Assembly: GCA_003946805.1 (NCBI GenBank)
Contig: RPSH01000005.1
Location: forward strand, 62,001 to 126,000
From: Bacillus sp. 2B10
GTDB lineage: Bacteria > Pseudomonadota > Alphaproteobacteria > Sphingomonadales > Sphingomonadaceae
DNA length: 64,000 nucleotides
Direction: 5' to 3'
The translations under genes were made by a program, and so were the position numbers. The notes below the pieces were generated by a model. That model worked only from the letters and a program-made list of their open reading frames with translations, was not told the origin of the DNA and did not search any database. How positions within the stretch are numbered: position 1 is the stretch's first letter; each line of letters starts with the position of its first letter. Shown piece after piece: positions 25,512 through 35,060 of this stretch.

Positions 25512-27701
25512 ATGACAATGGGGGCAGCGGCACGGTGGGGCGGGATGGCAGGTGTCGCGATGCTGGCGCTGCCGACGGTGGCGGTGGCGCAGGACGTCGA
25601 CCCGGCAACCGAGGGCGATGACGAGATCGTGGTGACGGCGGCACGCACCATCCTGCCGCCCAACGCGCTGCCGCTGACCATCGACATCCTCGACAAGCAA
25701 GTGATCGACCAGCAGATCGCGATTTCGGGCAGCATCACCGATGCGATCGCGACGCTGACGCCCAGCTTCTCGCCGACGCGCGGCAAGCTGTCGGGGGCGG
25801 GGGAGACGTTGCGCGGCCGTTCGCCGCTCTATGCGATCAACGGCATTCCGCAGACGACGCCGCTGCGCGACGGCAGCCGCGACGGCTTCACGATCGACGG
25901 CTTCTTCATCGACCGGGTCGAACTGATCTATGGATCGAACGCGTTGCAGGGCATCGGCGGGACCGGCGGCATCGTCAACCAGGTGACCGTCGGCGCGCCC
26001 CGGCAGGAGGGAGTGAGCGGCCGGGCGCTGCTGCAGGGCACGACCGGGGACGGGTTCGAAGGCGATGCGGCGGGCGGCAAGGCGGCGGGCCTGGTCCAGT
26101 ACAAGGCCGGGCGGTTCGATGCGACCTTCGGTGCCAGCTATGAACAGCGCGGCGCGTTCTACGATGCGCGCGGTCGCCGGGTTGGCATCAACCTGACGCA
26201 GGGCGAGACGCAGGATTCACGGGCGACCGATTTCTTCGCGCGGGTCGGCATGGCGGTCGGCGCTACCGGGCGGCTCGACCTGATCGCCAATCGGTTCGAA
26301 CTGAACGGCGACGGCGATTATGTCGCGGTTCCGGGCAATCGTCGCACCGGCCTGCCGACCGGCGCGGTGCGCGGCAATCCGCCGGGCAAGCCCGCCGCCA
26401 ACCGGGCGGAGGCGCTGTCGCTATCCTATACCGATACCGATCTGGCGGGCGGCAACCTCGTCACCCAGCTGTTCTTCAACCGCACCTACGACACGTTCGG
26501 TGGTGAGGTTACCTTTACCCCGACGTTCCAGGACCCGGCGATCGCGCCCGAAGGAACGCTGTTCGACCAGTCGGAGAACCGTTCGCGCAAGCTGGGGGCG
26601 AAGGTCAGCTACGAACGCGCGGTGCCGGGGTTCGAGGCGCTGGTCGCGACGATCGGGTTCGACGCGCTGTTCGACAAGACCGAACAGCGGTTGATCGCCA
26701 CCGGCCGCATCTGGGTGCCGCCGGCCGATTTCGGCAGCCTCGCGCCGTTCGCGCAGGCCAATCTGAAGCTGTTCGACGGGCTGGTCCGCGTGGCGGGCGG
26801 GGCGCGGTGGGAGAATGTGCAGGTCCGCATCGACGATTTCCGAACGTTGGCGTCGACGACCTATAACGGCCGCAACCCGGCGACCTATGGCGGCGTCGCC
26901 GTGACCGGCGGACGCCCGCGCTTTTCCGACCTGTTGTACAATGGCGGCGTGATCGTCGAGCCGATCGCCGGGGTGCGCGCCTATGCCAGCTATGCGCAGG
27001 GCTTCACCATGGCCGATATCGGCCGCATCACGCGGGCGATCGCGACGCCGGGTGTCCGGCTCGACGACTTCCTCGACATCGAACCGGTCGTGTCGAACAA
27101 TCGCGAGGTCGGGTTCGAGGTGAAGCGCGGGCCGCTCGACGCCGGCGCCACCTATTTCTGGTCATCGAGCGACCGGGGGCAGCTGCTGATCGCGCAGGGC
27201 AACGGCATTTTCGAGGTGCAGCGCCAGCGCGTCGAGCTTCAGGGGCTGGAGGTCAATCTGGCGGTCCGCACGCCGCTGCCGTGGCTGCGGCTGTCGACCG
27301 GCTATGCCCATATCCTCGGCCGCTACGACAGCGATCGTCCGGCGGACGGCGTAGTCGATACCGATCTCGACGGGACCAACATCTCGCCCGACCGGCTGAA
27401 CCTCGCCGCCGATGTGTCCAGTGGGCCGCTGACCGCGCGGGTGCAGACGCAATTCTATCTGTCGCGGAATTTCCGCGGGAAGGCGAACCCCAATCCCGAC
27501 AATAATTTCGGTGGTTACGACGTGACCGACGCGTCGATCCGGTATCAGACGAAATTCGGTGGACTGTCGCTCAGCGCGCAGAACATCTTCGATCGCTTCT
27601 ATATCGACTATAACAGCGACACGCGGCTGCCGAACGACAATCTGGCGTTCTTCGCCGGGAGGGGGCGGACGTTCACGCTGGGGTGGGACGTGCGGTTCTG
27701 A
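25512..27701 (+). CDS. TonB-dependent siderophore receptor
   Basis: The 729-residue outer-membrane receptor has a signal peptide (MAGVAMLALPTVAVAQ) and a TonB-box-like DDEIVVTAARTI. A plug domain follows (PLTIDILDKQVIDQQIAISG, SGAGETLRGRSPLYAINGIP, VELIYGSNALQGIGGTGGIV) and then a 22-strand barrel ending in GRTFTLGWDVRF with the terminal Phe. ATG at 25512 is preceded by AAGGGA; ATG at 25518 is an alternative. The plug and gene context (divergent reductase, Fur-like site) point to ferric hydroxamate or citrate-type ligands; the ligand is not determined. Confidence 0.88.
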   Translation: MTMGAAARWGGMAGVAMLALPTVAVAQDVDPATEGDDEIVVTAARTILPPNALPLTIDILDKQVIDQQIAISGSITDAIATLTPSFSPTRGKLSGAGETLRGRSPLYAINGIPQTTPLRDGSRDGFTIDGFFIDRVELIYGSNALQGIGGTGGIVNQVTVGAPRQEGVSGRALLQGTTGDGFEGDAAGGKAAGLVQYKAGRFDATFGASYEQRGAFYDARGRRVGINLTQGETQDSRATDFFARVGMAVGATGRLDLIANRFELNGDGDYVAVPGNRRTGLPTGAVRGNPPGKPAANRAEALSLSYTDTDLAGGNLVTQLFFNRTYDTFGGEVTFTPTFQDPAIAPEGTLFDQSENRSRKLGAKVSYERAVPGFEALVATIGFDALFDKTEQRLIATGRIWVPPADFGSLAPFAQANLKLFDGLVRVAGGARWENVQVRIDDFRTLASTTYNGRNPATYGGVAVTGGRPRFSDLLYNGGVIVEPIAGVRAYASYAQGFTMADIGRITRAIATPGVRLDDFLDIEPVVSNNREVGFEVKRGPLDAGATYFWSSSDRGQLLIAQGNGIFEVQRQRVELQGLEVNLAVRTPLPWLRLSTGYAHILGRYDSDRPADGVVDTDLDGTNISPDRLNLAADVSSGPLTARVQTQFYLSRNFRGKANPNPDNNFGGYDVTDASIRYQTKFGGLSLSAQNIFDRFYIDYNSDTRLPNDNLAFFAGRGRTFTLGWDVRF

Positions 27702-27742
27702 AGGCTGGACAGGCGGGGCAGCGGGCGGTTAGGCGCGCGGTC

Positions 27743-27943
27743 ATGCCTGTCATTGCCACCATCATGAATTCGACCACCGGCCAGCCGATCCAGAAGATGA
27801 CCTTCGGCCGGATGCCGAAGCCCTGGGCGTCGTTCAATCTCGAAACCGGCGAACTCGTCACCGCCGACCGCGTCGACGTCGGCAAACCCGCGCCGGGCAA
27901 GGTCGTGGTGCCGGTATCGGTGTGGGTCACGCCCAGAAAATGA
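27743..27943 (+). CDS. Small hypothetical protein (66 aa)
   Basis: ATG at 27743 reads MPVIATIMNSTTGQPIQKMT. Codons are strongly third-position GC-biased to the stop, which supports real coding despite the short length and weak RBS. There is no signal peptide and no recognised domain. It lies 41 bp after the TonB receptor stop and may share its transcript. It ends at a hairpin between convergent genes. Confidence 0.55.
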   Translation: MPVIATIMNSTTGQPIQKMTFGRMPKPWASFNLETGELVTADRVDVGKPAPGKVVVPVSVWVTPRK

Positions 27944-27973
27944 CCCCTCCCGGCGGGCGTGCTGGAAGGGGTC
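27942..27973. terminator. Probable bidirectional terminator
   Basis: GACCCCT at 27942-27948 pairs with AGGGGTC at 27967-27973 around an 18-base GC-rich loop. The hairpin lies between the convergent stops at 27943 and 27981. There is no long T-run on either strand. Confidence 0.5.
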
Positions 27974-27980
27974 GAAAGTC

Positions 27981-28373
27981 TTAACCGCAGACGCGGCGGC
28001 CGTTGCGGATCACGTAGCGGCAGGGGCCGCGATACTGCACGCCCATTGCGGCGGCTTCGCGCGACCAGCCCGGTACGACCCGCTCGCCGCGATAGCCGTA
28101 GCGGTCGCGACGCCCGTCATGGCGGCGGCGATCGTCCCAGCGGCGACGGTCGTTCCACGCCCGGCGATTATCATGGCCGCGCCGGTCGTTCCAGCCGCGC
28201 CGGTCGTTCCAGCCGCGACGGTCGTCCCAGCGACGCCGGTCGTCATGATGCGCGCGCGGGCCGTGGTCGCGGTATCCGTGGCGCCCCGGCTGTGCGTCGG
28301 CGACGGCCGGGACCGCCGTCAGTCCGGCGATGGTCAGGCCGATGCCGGCGAAGATGTTCATCAACTGCTTCAT
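27981..28373 (-). CDS. Exported Arg/Asp/Trp-repeat protein (130 aa)
   Basis: The signal peptide MKQLMNIFAGIGLTIAGLTA ends near AVADAQ. Residues about 40-95 are an imperfect seven-residue repeat of the type W/H-D/N-D/N-R-R-x, for example RRGWNDRRGWNDRRGHDNRR. The C-terminal part (VVPGWSREAAAMGVQYRGPC, VIRNGRRVCG) holds two cysteines. RcnB/DUF-type periplasmic proteins with such basic-aromatic repeats are common in sphingomonads. The role is unknown; metal or envelope-polymer binding is a guess. Confidence 0.65.
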   Translation of the reverse strand: MKQLMNIFAGIGLTIAGLTAVPAVADAQPGRHGYRDHGPRAHHDDRRRWDDRRGWNDRRGWNDRRGHDNRRAWNDRRRWDDRRRHDGRRDRYGYRGERVVPGWSREAAAMGVQYRGPCRYVIRNGRRVCG

Positions 28374-28490
28374 GATCGCTTCCTCTCTGCCGCAGGTCCT
28401 ACCGGGTTGCAGGTGAACCCGTGGTGGACGGCATTGACAGCAGTCAGAAAGACTCATGCGCCGGCGATGGTTCCCGGTCCGGGTCGGCGG

Positions 28491-30104
28491 TTAGTAGGTC
28501 GGCAGCCACATCTGCGCGGCGATGGTGTTGCGATCGATCGCCGCGTCGGGTGCAGCGACGCCGTCGGCGACGGCCTGTGCCGCGACGACTACGGCAATAT
28601 CGAGCGCCACGTCGCGCAGCCGCTCGATCGGCGGCAAGAGCGTGTTGTCGCCACCCATCGCGCCCAGCGCGCGTGCCGCCGCCATGAACATCGTGTCGGT
28701 GATCGTCCGCGCGCCGGCCGCCAGCGCGCCTAGCCCGACACCCGGGAAGATGTAGACGTTGTTGACCTGCGTCACGCCGGCGACGCCGAACGGGCTGCCG
28801 GTGCCGATCAGCGCGCGGTCGGCGCTCCACCGCTTCAGGTCGTCGGGATGCGCCTCGGCGCGCGAAACCGGGTTGGACAGCGGGAAGATCACCGGCCGCT
28901 CGACCGCCTGCGCCATGGTGCGGACCACCGCCTCGCCGAACGCGCCATGCTGGCCCGACGCGCCGATCAGGACGGTCGGGCGGACATTGGCGACCGTATC
29001 GAACAGGTCGACCGGCCCGTGCGACGTGCGCGTCCACGACGCGACGTCGTCGGGATCGCGCGCCAGGACGGCCTGCGCCGCGGGAAGGCCGTCCATGTCC
29101 GACAGGATCAGCCCGTCGCGATCGACCGCCCACAGCCGGCTGCGCGCCTGACCTTCGACCAGCCCCTCCGCCCGCAACGCCTGCAACAGCATGTCGGCGA
29201 TGCCGCACCCGGCCGCGCCCGCCCCGAACAGCAGGATGCGCTGTTCGGCCAGCGGGGTGCCGGTCCGCTCGATCGCCGACAGCAGCGTGCCGACGGCGGT
29301 CGCGGCCGTTCCCTGGATATCGTCGTTGAAGCTCAGCAGCCGGTCGCGATAGCGGCCCAGCAGCTTGTGGGCGTTGTGCCCGGCAAAATCCTCCCATTGC
29401 AGCAGCACGCCGGGGAAGCGATCGGCGACGGCGGTCACGAAGTCCTCGACGAACGCATCATATTCGGCTCCGCGGATGCGCGGGTGACGCCAGCCGACAT
29501 AGAGCGGGTCGTCGCGCCGCGCCTCGTTGTCGGTGCCGACGTCGAGCAGGATCGGCAGCACTTCGGACGGATGGATGCCGGCGCAGGCGGTGTAGAGCGC
29601 CAGCTTGCCGATCGGGATGCCCATGCCGCCGGCGCCCTGGTCGCCCAGGCCGAGGATGCGTTCGCCGTCGCTGACGACGATCACCTTCACCCGGTCGAGC
29701 GCCGGGTCGCCGAGGATTTCCGCGATCCGCTGGCGGTTGGGCCATGACAGGAACAGCCCGCGCGGGCGGCGCCAGATTTCGCTGAACCGCTCGCACCCTT
29801 CGCCGACGGTCGGCGTGTAGACCAGCGGCAGCATGGCGGGCAGGTCGCGCTGGACCATCGCGTGGAACAGGATCTCGTTCGAATCCTGCAGTTCGCGCAG
29901 GAAGGCATAGCGATGGAAATCGTCGGGCATGCCGGCCAGCGCGCGCTGGCGCCGTTCGATCTGGCTGTCGAGCGTGCCGACATGCGGCGGCAACAGCCCG
30001 TGCAGACCCAGCGTATCGCGTTCCGCCTCGGTAAAGGCGGTGCCCTTGTTGGTCAGCGGATCGGCGAGCAGCGCGCGGGCGGCGGCGTGGGCGGCGGGGG
30101 ACAT
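28491..30104 (-). CDS. maeA: NAD-dependent malic enzyme
   Basis: The 537-residue enzyme converts L-malate to pyruvate and CO2. Visible family blocks are LPLVYTPTVGEGCERFSEI, VVSDGERILGLGDQGAGGMG, the substrate/metal site QWEDFAGHNAH and FNDDIQGTAA. The NAD-binding GAGAAGCGIA, GASGQHGAFGEAVV and PLSNPVSRAEAHPDD follow. ATG at 30104 is preceded by AGAAGGG; the longer frame upstream includes the terminator hairpin and was rejected. Its place beside a porin and the dicarboxylate transporter DctA suggests growth on C4 acids. Confidence 0.93.
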   Translation of the reverse strand: MSPAAHAAARALLADPLTNKGTAFTEAERDTLGLHGLLPPHVGTLDSQIERRQRALAGMPDDFHRYAFLRELQDSNEILFHAMVQRDLPAMLPLVYTPTVGEGCERFSEIWRRPRGLFLSWPNRQRIAEILGDPALDRVKVIVVSDGERILGLGDQGAGGMGIPIGKLALYTACAGIHPSEVLPILLDVGTDNEARRDDPLYVGWRHPRIRGAEYDAFVEDFVTAVADRFPGVLLQWEDFAGHNAHKLLGRYRDRLLSFNDDIQGTAATAVGTLLSAIERTGTPLAEQRILLFGAGAAGCGIADMLLQALRAEGLVEGQARSRLWAVDRDGLILSDMDGLPAAQAVLARDPDDVASWTRTSHGPVDLFDTVANVRPTVLIGASGQHGAFGEAVVRTMAQAVERPVIFPLSNPVSRAEAHPDDLKRWSADRALIGTGSPFGVAGVTQVNNVYIFPGVGLGALAAGARTITDTMFMAAARALGAMGGDNTLLPPIERLRDVALDIAVVVAAQAVADGVAAPDAAIDRNTIAAQMWLPTY

Positions 30105-30133
30105 GGACGAACCCTTCTCGAACAGACAGGGAA

Positions 30134-30160
30134 ACGCCCCGGTGACGGGCACCGGGGCGT
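30134..30160 (-). terminator. Rho-independent terminator of the porin gene
   Basis: An 11-bp perfect stem ACGCCCCGGTG / CACCGGGGCGT has a five-base loop. On the minus strand the stem is followed by TTTC. It lies 18 bp after the porin stop and 30 bp upstream of the malic enzyme ATG, so it separates the two transcripts. Confidence 0.7.
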
Positions 30161-30177
30161 CGAGAGGTGACGGCGGA

Positions 30178-31677
30178 TCAGAAGCGGAAGCTGACCCAGC
30201 CGGCCACGAAATCGGAACTGCGATAGTTGGCGTCGGTCAGCGCCGGACCGGCGATCAGATGTTCGTAGCGCGCGGTCAGGCTGACGCGCGGGCTGACGGC
30301 ATAGATCGCCTGGAACCGGATCGTGTCGGCGATCTTGCGCGAATCGCCGAGCTGGGTCCCTGCGAACGCCTGTCCGTTGGCGCGGTACACCGCGTCGTTC
30401 AGGCTGTCGCGCCACGACAGCTGGTATTCGGCGGCGATCCGCAGCTTCGCCTGCGGCTGGAACTGCACGCTGGGCGCGAACGCGAACATGTTGGTCGGCG
30501 TCGCATACAGCTGGTAGCTGTAATAGATGTTGTTGCCGAACGGCGCGAGCGAGGTCTTGAGCGTGCCGTTGCCGTACGATCCGCCGCCGCTGGCATAGTC
30601 GAAGTGGAAGCCGACGCGCGGCGCGGTCTTCGACTTGCCGACCTTGTACGTCTGTTGCAGCATCACCAGCCACGCCGAGATCGGCCGGTCGTCGAACTCG
30701 CCGCCCTGATAGTTGACGGTCCAGTCGAGATTGACCGGGCCGGCGTCGCCATAAAGGTGCAGGCCGTAGAACTGGCGAACTTCCTCCGCCGTGCGTCCAC
30801 CCCATACGGCGTTGCTGTTGCGCAGCCGCCAGAAGAAGGGATCGAAGAACAGGTTCGATCCGCCGAGCACGTTCTTCGGGATCACGAACCCCGCGGTGGC
30901 GCCCGAGAAGCGACGATTGTCGTCGACGATATCGTCCCCGGTGCCGCCCACACCCAGACGGGTCGTCTTGAAATCGAACACGTCGCCGCGGATTTTGTCG
31001 CCCTTCGCCCAGGCGCGCACGCCATTATAGACGAAGAAGATGGTGTTGTTGTCGCGCGGCACCACCATCAGGTTGGGACCGTCGGCGAAGGTCTGGCGAC
31101 CATAGCGTATGCCCATGTCGACCGTCCCGAGCGTTCCGGTCACGTCGACGAAGCTCTGCTGCACGACCAGGTCGTTGTGCAGTTGTCCGGCCTTCACGCC
31201 GAGGTTGCGGCCCGACATCCCGGCATGGGCAAGTTCGCCGTACAGCCGGACGTGGTCGCCCAGGTGCAGGTCGGCACCGCCGACCACGCGGAAAATGTCC
31301 TGTCGCTGCGCCTCGCGGTCGCGCAGGTTGGGATTGGTGGTCAGGTTGACGCGCGCCCGGAACTCGCCGGAAAGGGTCAGATAGACGTCGTCGCCGGCGA
31401 TCGGGATGTATTTGAGCTTGTCGAGGATATCCTCGCGCTTCTTCGGATCGCGATACTTCGTCCAGTCCTCGGCCCAGCGCGACTGGTTGTAGCCGCCGGC
31501 GGTTACCCCGTCACCGACCCCGACGGTCGGATACTCCTGTGCGACGACACGGGCATTGCCGCGATCTGCGATCTGCGTGGCGGCGATCGGGGCGGGGGCG
31601 GCCGGGGCGTTTTCGGCCCACGCGGCCGACGGCGTGATCAGGGCAGTGGCGGTGCACAGCCGCAGCAACGTCTTCAT
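30178..31677 (-). CDS. Alginate-export (AlgE-like) family outer-membrane porin
   Basis: The 499-residue protein starts MKTLLRLCTATALITPSAAW after GGAGAATTTC. The mature barrel has alternating strands such as VRLYGELAHAGMSGRNLG, MGIRYGRQTFADGPNLMVV and WTVNYQGGEFDDRPISAWLV, ending in FVAGWVSFRF with the terminal Phe. Family members are 16-18-stranded porins named after AlgE but used for many solutes. Its place between dctA and maeA suggests it admits C4-dicarboxylates or related acids, which is inference. Confidence 0.82.
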   Translation of the reverse strand: MKTLLRLCTATALITPSAAWAENAPAAPAPIAATQIADRGNARVVAQEYPTVGVGDGVTAGGYNQSRWAEDWTKYRDPKKREDILDKLKYIPIAGDDVYLTLSGEFRARVNLTTNPNLRDREAQRQDIFRVVGGADLHLGDHVRLYGELAHAGMSGRNLGVKAGQLHNDLVVQQSFVDVTGTLGTVDMGIRYGRQTFADGPNLMVVPRDNNTIFFVYNGVRAWAKGDKIRGDVFDFKTTRLGVGGTGDDIVDDNRRFSGATAGFVIPKNVLGGSNLFFDPFFWRLRNSNAVWGGRTAEEVRQFYGLHLYGDAGPVNLDWTVNYQGGEFDDRPISAWLVMLQQTYKVGKSKTAPRVGFHFDYASGGGSYGNGTLKTSLAPFGNNIYYSYQLYATPTNMFAFAPSVQFQPQAKLRIAAEYQLSWRDSLNDAVYRANGQAFAGTQLGDSRKIADTIRFQAIYAVSPRVSLTARYEHLIAGPALTDANYRSSDFVAGWVSFRF

Positions 31678-31712
31678 GAAATTCTCTCCGGTGCCTTGCG
31701 GGGCAACAAAAT

Positions 31713-31751
31713 GGGTGCCGGTGCGGGTGTATTCCCTCTGCACCGACACCC
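31713..31751 (-). terminator. Probable terminator downstream of dctA
   Basis: A 12-bp stem with one mismatch, GGGTGCCGGTGC against GCACCGACACCC, encloses a 15-base loop. On the minus strand it is followed by ATTTTGTTG, giving a short T-run. It lies 10 bp beyond the dctA stop. Confidence 0.6.
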
Positions 31752-31760
31752 GTTAACCAA

Positions 31761-33101
31761 TTACTCGGCGGCGACGGCGCCTTCGGGCATCTGGTCGACC
31801 CGCACGCTGCGACCGGCCAGCGCCTCGTCGAACTGGTGCTTGTCCAGCTTGCCTTCCCACTTGGCGACGACGACGGTCGCGACCGCATTGCCGATGAAGT
31901 TGGTCAGGCTGCGGCATTCCGACATGAACCGGTCGACGCCGAGGATCAGCGCCATGCCCGCGACCGGCACCGACGGCACGATCGACAGCGTGGCGGCCAG
32001 CGTGATGAAGCCCGCACCGGTGACGCCGGCCGCGCCCTTCGACGACAGCATCGCGACCGCCAGCAGCAGCACCTGCTGCCCGATCGTCAGTTCGACATTG
32101 CACGCCTGCGCGATGAACAGCGCCGCCATCGTCATGTAGATGTTGGTGCCGTCGAGGTTGAACGAATAGCCGGTGGGAACGACCAGCCCGACGATCGACT
32201 TCGGAATGCCGGCGCGCTCCATCTTCTCGATCAGCGAGGGCAGGGCGCTTTCCGACGACGACGTGCCGAGCACCAGCAGCAGTTCGGCCTTCAGGTACGA
32301 GATGAGCTTGAAGATCGAAAAGCCGCAGAACTGCGCGACCGCACCGAGGATCACGACCACGAACAGGAAGGCGGTGAGGTAGAAGGTGCCGACCAGCGCG
32401 GCGAGGCTGAACAGCGTGCCGATGCCGTATTTGCCGATGGTGAACGCCATCGCGCCGAACGCACCGAGCGGGGCCGCCTTCATGACGATCGCGACGACCT
32501 TGAAAAAGGCGATCGAGATGTCGTTCAGCGCGTCGAGCACGCGCTCGCCCTTGTCGCCGATCATGGCGAGGCCGATCCCGAACAGGATCGCCACGAACAG
32601 CGTCTGCAGGATGTTGCCTTCGGTCAGCGCCGACAGGAACGTGTCGGGGATGATCCCGGTCAGAAAGCCGGTGATCGTCGTGTCATGCGCCTTGGCAGCG
32701 TATTCGGTGACCTTCGACGTGTCGAGCGTCGTCGGGTCGATGTTCAGCCCCGCACCCGGCTGGACGACGTTGCCGACGATCATGCCGATGATGAGCGCGA
32801 GCGTGGAGAAGAACAGGAAATAGGCGAACGCCTTGCCGGCGACGCGGCCGACGCTGGCCAGGTCGCGCATCCCGGCGATACCGGTGACGATGGTCAGGAA
32901 GATCACCGGCGCGATGATCATCTTCACCAGCTTGATGAAGGCGTCGCCGATCGGCTTAAGCGCCTCACCCGTCGACGGGTAGAAATGGCCGAGCAGCACG
33001 CCCGCGATGATCGCGATCAGCACCTGTACATACAGGTGCTTGTACCACGGCTTGGCGGCGGGCGGGATCGCCGGGTGGGTGGGGGCGGTAGCGATGATCA
33101 T
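31761..33101 (-). CDS. dctA: C4-dicarboxylate:cation symporter DctA
   Basis: The 446-residue DAACS-family inner-membrane carrier has eight transmembrane helices plus two re-entrant loops. Key motifs are [20 protein letters not shown] (first hairpin), [20 protein letters not shown] and [20 protein letters not shown]. It imports succinate, fumarate and malate with protons or Na+. The start [10 protein letters not shown] has AAAGG upstream. The gene is divergent from dctB, the expected arrangement. The malic enzyme and porin downstream complete a C4-acid unit. Confidence 0.9.
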   Translation of the reverse strand: MIIATAPTHPAIPPAAKPWYKHLYVQVLIAIIAGVLLGHFYPSTGEALKPIGDAFIKLVKMIIAPVIFLTIVTGIAGMRDLASVGRVAGKAFAYFLFFSTLALIIGMIVGNVVQPGAGLNIDPTTLDTSKVTEYAAKAHDTTITGFLTGIIPDTFLSALTEGNILQTLFVAILFGIGLAMIGDKGERVLDALNDISIAFFKVVAIVMKAAPLGAFGAMAFTIGKYGIGTLFSLAALVGTFYLTAFLFVVVILGAVAQFCGFSIFKLISYLKAELLLVLGTSSSESALPSLIEKMERAGIPKSIVGLVVPTGYSFNLDGTNIYMTMAALFIAQACNVELTIGQQVLLLAVAMLSSKGAAGVTGAGFITLAATLSIVPSVPVAGMALILGVDRFMSECRSLTNFIGNAVATVVVAKWEGKLDKHQFDEALAGRSVRVDQMPEGAVAAE

Positions 33102-33198
33102 GCGGCGACCTTTCATCCTCTGTTGGCGCTCGGCTCCGGCTCTTCCAGGCGGTTGCCGCGACACCATGGGTTTACCCGGCTGCAATCCGACTTGTCCT

Positions 33199-33336
33199 GA
33201 TTGCAATCGTCGAAATTAAAACATTACAAAACAGCTAGATAGCTATCGAGGTATTGTTGGATTGGGCCGCTTTTCGCCACGAAATTTCTGTCCGAGTGCA
33301 AATTGTTGCACATTGCATCCGGTCGCCATATGCAAT
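33199..33336. promoter_or_regulatory. TTGCAA-type palindromes in the dctA-dctB intergenic region
   Basis: Three symmetric elements are visible: GATTGCAATC (33199-33208), GTGCAA-N4-TTGCAC (33296-33311) and ATTGCAT-N11-ATGCAAT (33312-33336). All share a TTGCA core. They lie where a DctD dimer would bind. No -24/-12 sigma-54 promoter was found by eye on the dctA side. The last element covers the first possible dctB ATG. Confidence 0.5.
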
Positions 33337-35060
33337 GGTGCATGCGATGGAGACTCCGCACCGGCTGGATCATTTGGCTGTGCGGGGCGCTGCTGCTGAG
33401 CGTCACCGTGGCCGCGATCGTCGCGCGGATCGCCGAGCGCCGGGCGCGTGCCGAACTGGTCGCGTCGATGGAAAGCGATGCGCGGTTGCGGCAGGTATTG
33501 CTTGCCAGCGAGGTTGCCCGGTTCCGCCTGCTGCCGCTGGCGCTGGCCGACGATCGCGACGTGGTCGCCGCGATGCGCGGCGAGGCAGGCGCGACCGCCG
33601 CGCTGGATCGCAAGTTCGAGGCACTGGCGCGGACGACCGGGGCCTCGGTCATCTATCTGGTCGGTACGGATGGCCGGGCGATCGCGGCGAGCAACTGGGC
33701 CGGGCCGCAGAGTTTCGTCGGCAATGATTACGGCTTTCGCCGCTACTACAACGACGCGGTCGCCAATGGATCGGGCACCCAGTTCGCGCTCGGCACCGTC
33801 AGCCATCGCCCCGGCCTGTATCTCAGCCGCCGGACGATCAATCGCGGCGTCGTGGTCGTGAAACTCGAATTCGACGTGATCGAGCGGGAGTGGCGGGCGG
33901 CGGGTGGCATCACCTTCGTCACCGACGGTGCGGGCGTCGTGCTGATCTCCAGCCGCCCGTCGTGGCGCTTCGCCACCACCCGCAGCATCTCGACCACGGT
34001 CGCCGCCGCGGTGCGTGCCGACAGCGGAGCGCAGGTCCTGAAAGCCCCGCCCTTCGCCAGCGTCGGCGACGCGGTCCGGCTGAACGGACAGCGGACCCTG
34101 CTGCAGCATGTCGCGACCGGGCCCGACGACGGCGGATGGCGCGTCCACCTGATCATGCCGGTACAGCCGACGGTCGGCGGCGTGGTGCGCGGCAGCGCGC
34201 TCGCGGCGGCACTGACCACGCTGGCGCTGCTGGCGCTGGCGTGGGGGCTGCACGAACGCTCACGGCGGCGCGCGCTACGCACCAGCGAGCTGGAGGCCGC
34301 CGTCGCCGACCGCACCGCCAAGCTGCGCGCCGAGATCGACGAGCGCGCCGCCGCGGAAGAACGCGCCGCCGAACTGCGCGAGGGGCTGCGCCAGGCGAAC
34401 CGCCTCGCCGCGCTGGGACAGATCACCGCCAGCGTCGCGCACGAGACCGCCCAGCCGGTCGCGGCGATCCGCAACTATGTCGCGACCGCGCGGCAACTGC
34501 TGGCGCGGGGCGATCCGCGCGCGGTCGACGACAATCTCGGTGCGATCGCGCGGTTGACCGACCGCATCGGGCTGGTCACTGCCGAACTGCGCGGCTTCGC
34601 GCGCAAGGGCAGCGGGACGATCGGCCCGATCCCGCTGGCCGAGGTGGTCGACGGCGCGCGCCTGATCCTGAAGGAACGGCTGTCCGAGGTTGCCTTCACC
34701 GTACCCGCGATCGCGCCGGACCTGATCGTGGTCGCCGGGCGGGTGCGGCTGGAACAGGTATTGGTGAACCTGTTGCAGAACGCGCTGGAGGCGCTCGGCG
34801 GCCGGCCGGATCCCCGCATCGCGATCGAGATGGATGTGCAGCCCATGACGGTATCGCTGATCGTCGCCGACAATGGTCCCGGCATCGACCCGGCCGTCGC
34901 CGACCGGATGTTCACTCCGTTTGTGACCAGCCGGCCGAACGGGCTGGGACTGGGGCTGGTGATCGCGCAGGACATCATGACCGATCTGGGCGGTACGTTG
35001 CGGCTGTTGCCTTCGGACGGGGGCGCGCGGTTCGAGGCGACGTTGCGGCGGGTGCCATGA
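33330..35060 (+). CDS. dctB: C4-dicarboxylate sensor histidine kinase DctB
   Basis: The sensor kinase has an N-terminal TM helix (WIIWLCGALLLSVTVAAIVA) and a double PAS/CACHE periplasmic domain with the ligand-pocket block GNDYGFRRYYNDAV. A second TM follows (ALAAALTTLALLALAWGL), then a coiled linker. The H-box is GQITASVAHETAQPVAAIRN, with N-box VNLLQNALEAL and G-boxes DNGPGIDPA and GLGLGLVIAQDIM. Start codons at 33303 (TTG), 33330 and 33342 are all possible; a palindrome overlaps 33330. It is divergent from dctA and overlaps dctD by four bases. Confidence 0.88.
   Translation: MQWCMRWRLRTGWIIWLCGALLLSVTVAAIVARIAERRARAELVASMESDARLRQVLLASEVARFRLLPLALADDRDVVAAMRGEAGATAALDRKFEALARTTGASVIYLVGTDGRAIAASNWAGPQSFVGNDYGFRRYYNDAVANGSGTQFALGTVSHRPGLYLSRRTINRGVVVVKLEFDVIEREWRAAGGITFVTDGAGVVLISSRPSWRFATTRSISTTVAAAVRADSGAQVLKAPPFASVGDAVRLNGQRTLLQHVATGPDDGGWRVHLIMPVQPTVGGVVRGSALAAALTTLALLALAWGLHERSRRRALRTSELEAAVADRTAKLRAEIDERAAAEERAAELREGLRQANRLAALGQITASVAHETAQPVAAIRNYVATARQLLARGDPRAVDDNLGAIARLTDRIGLVTAELRGFARKGSGTIGPIPLAEVVDGARLILKERLSEVAFTVPAIAPDLIVVAGRVRLEQVLVNLLQNALEALGGRPDPRIAIEMDVQPMTVSLIVADNGPGIDPAVADRMFTPFVTSRPNGLGLGLVIAQDIMTDLGGTLRLLPSDGGARFEATLRRVP

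Noticed and set aside
29929..33200. Long plus-strand frames (29929-32139 and 31836-33200) opposite the porin and dctA
   Set aside because: Antisense to well-supported genes, with biased composition and no start signals.
33102..33329. A sigma-54 (-24/-12) promoter upstream of dctA
   Set aside because: Expected because of DctD, but no TGGCAC-N5-TTGC-like element was found on the dctA strand by eye.
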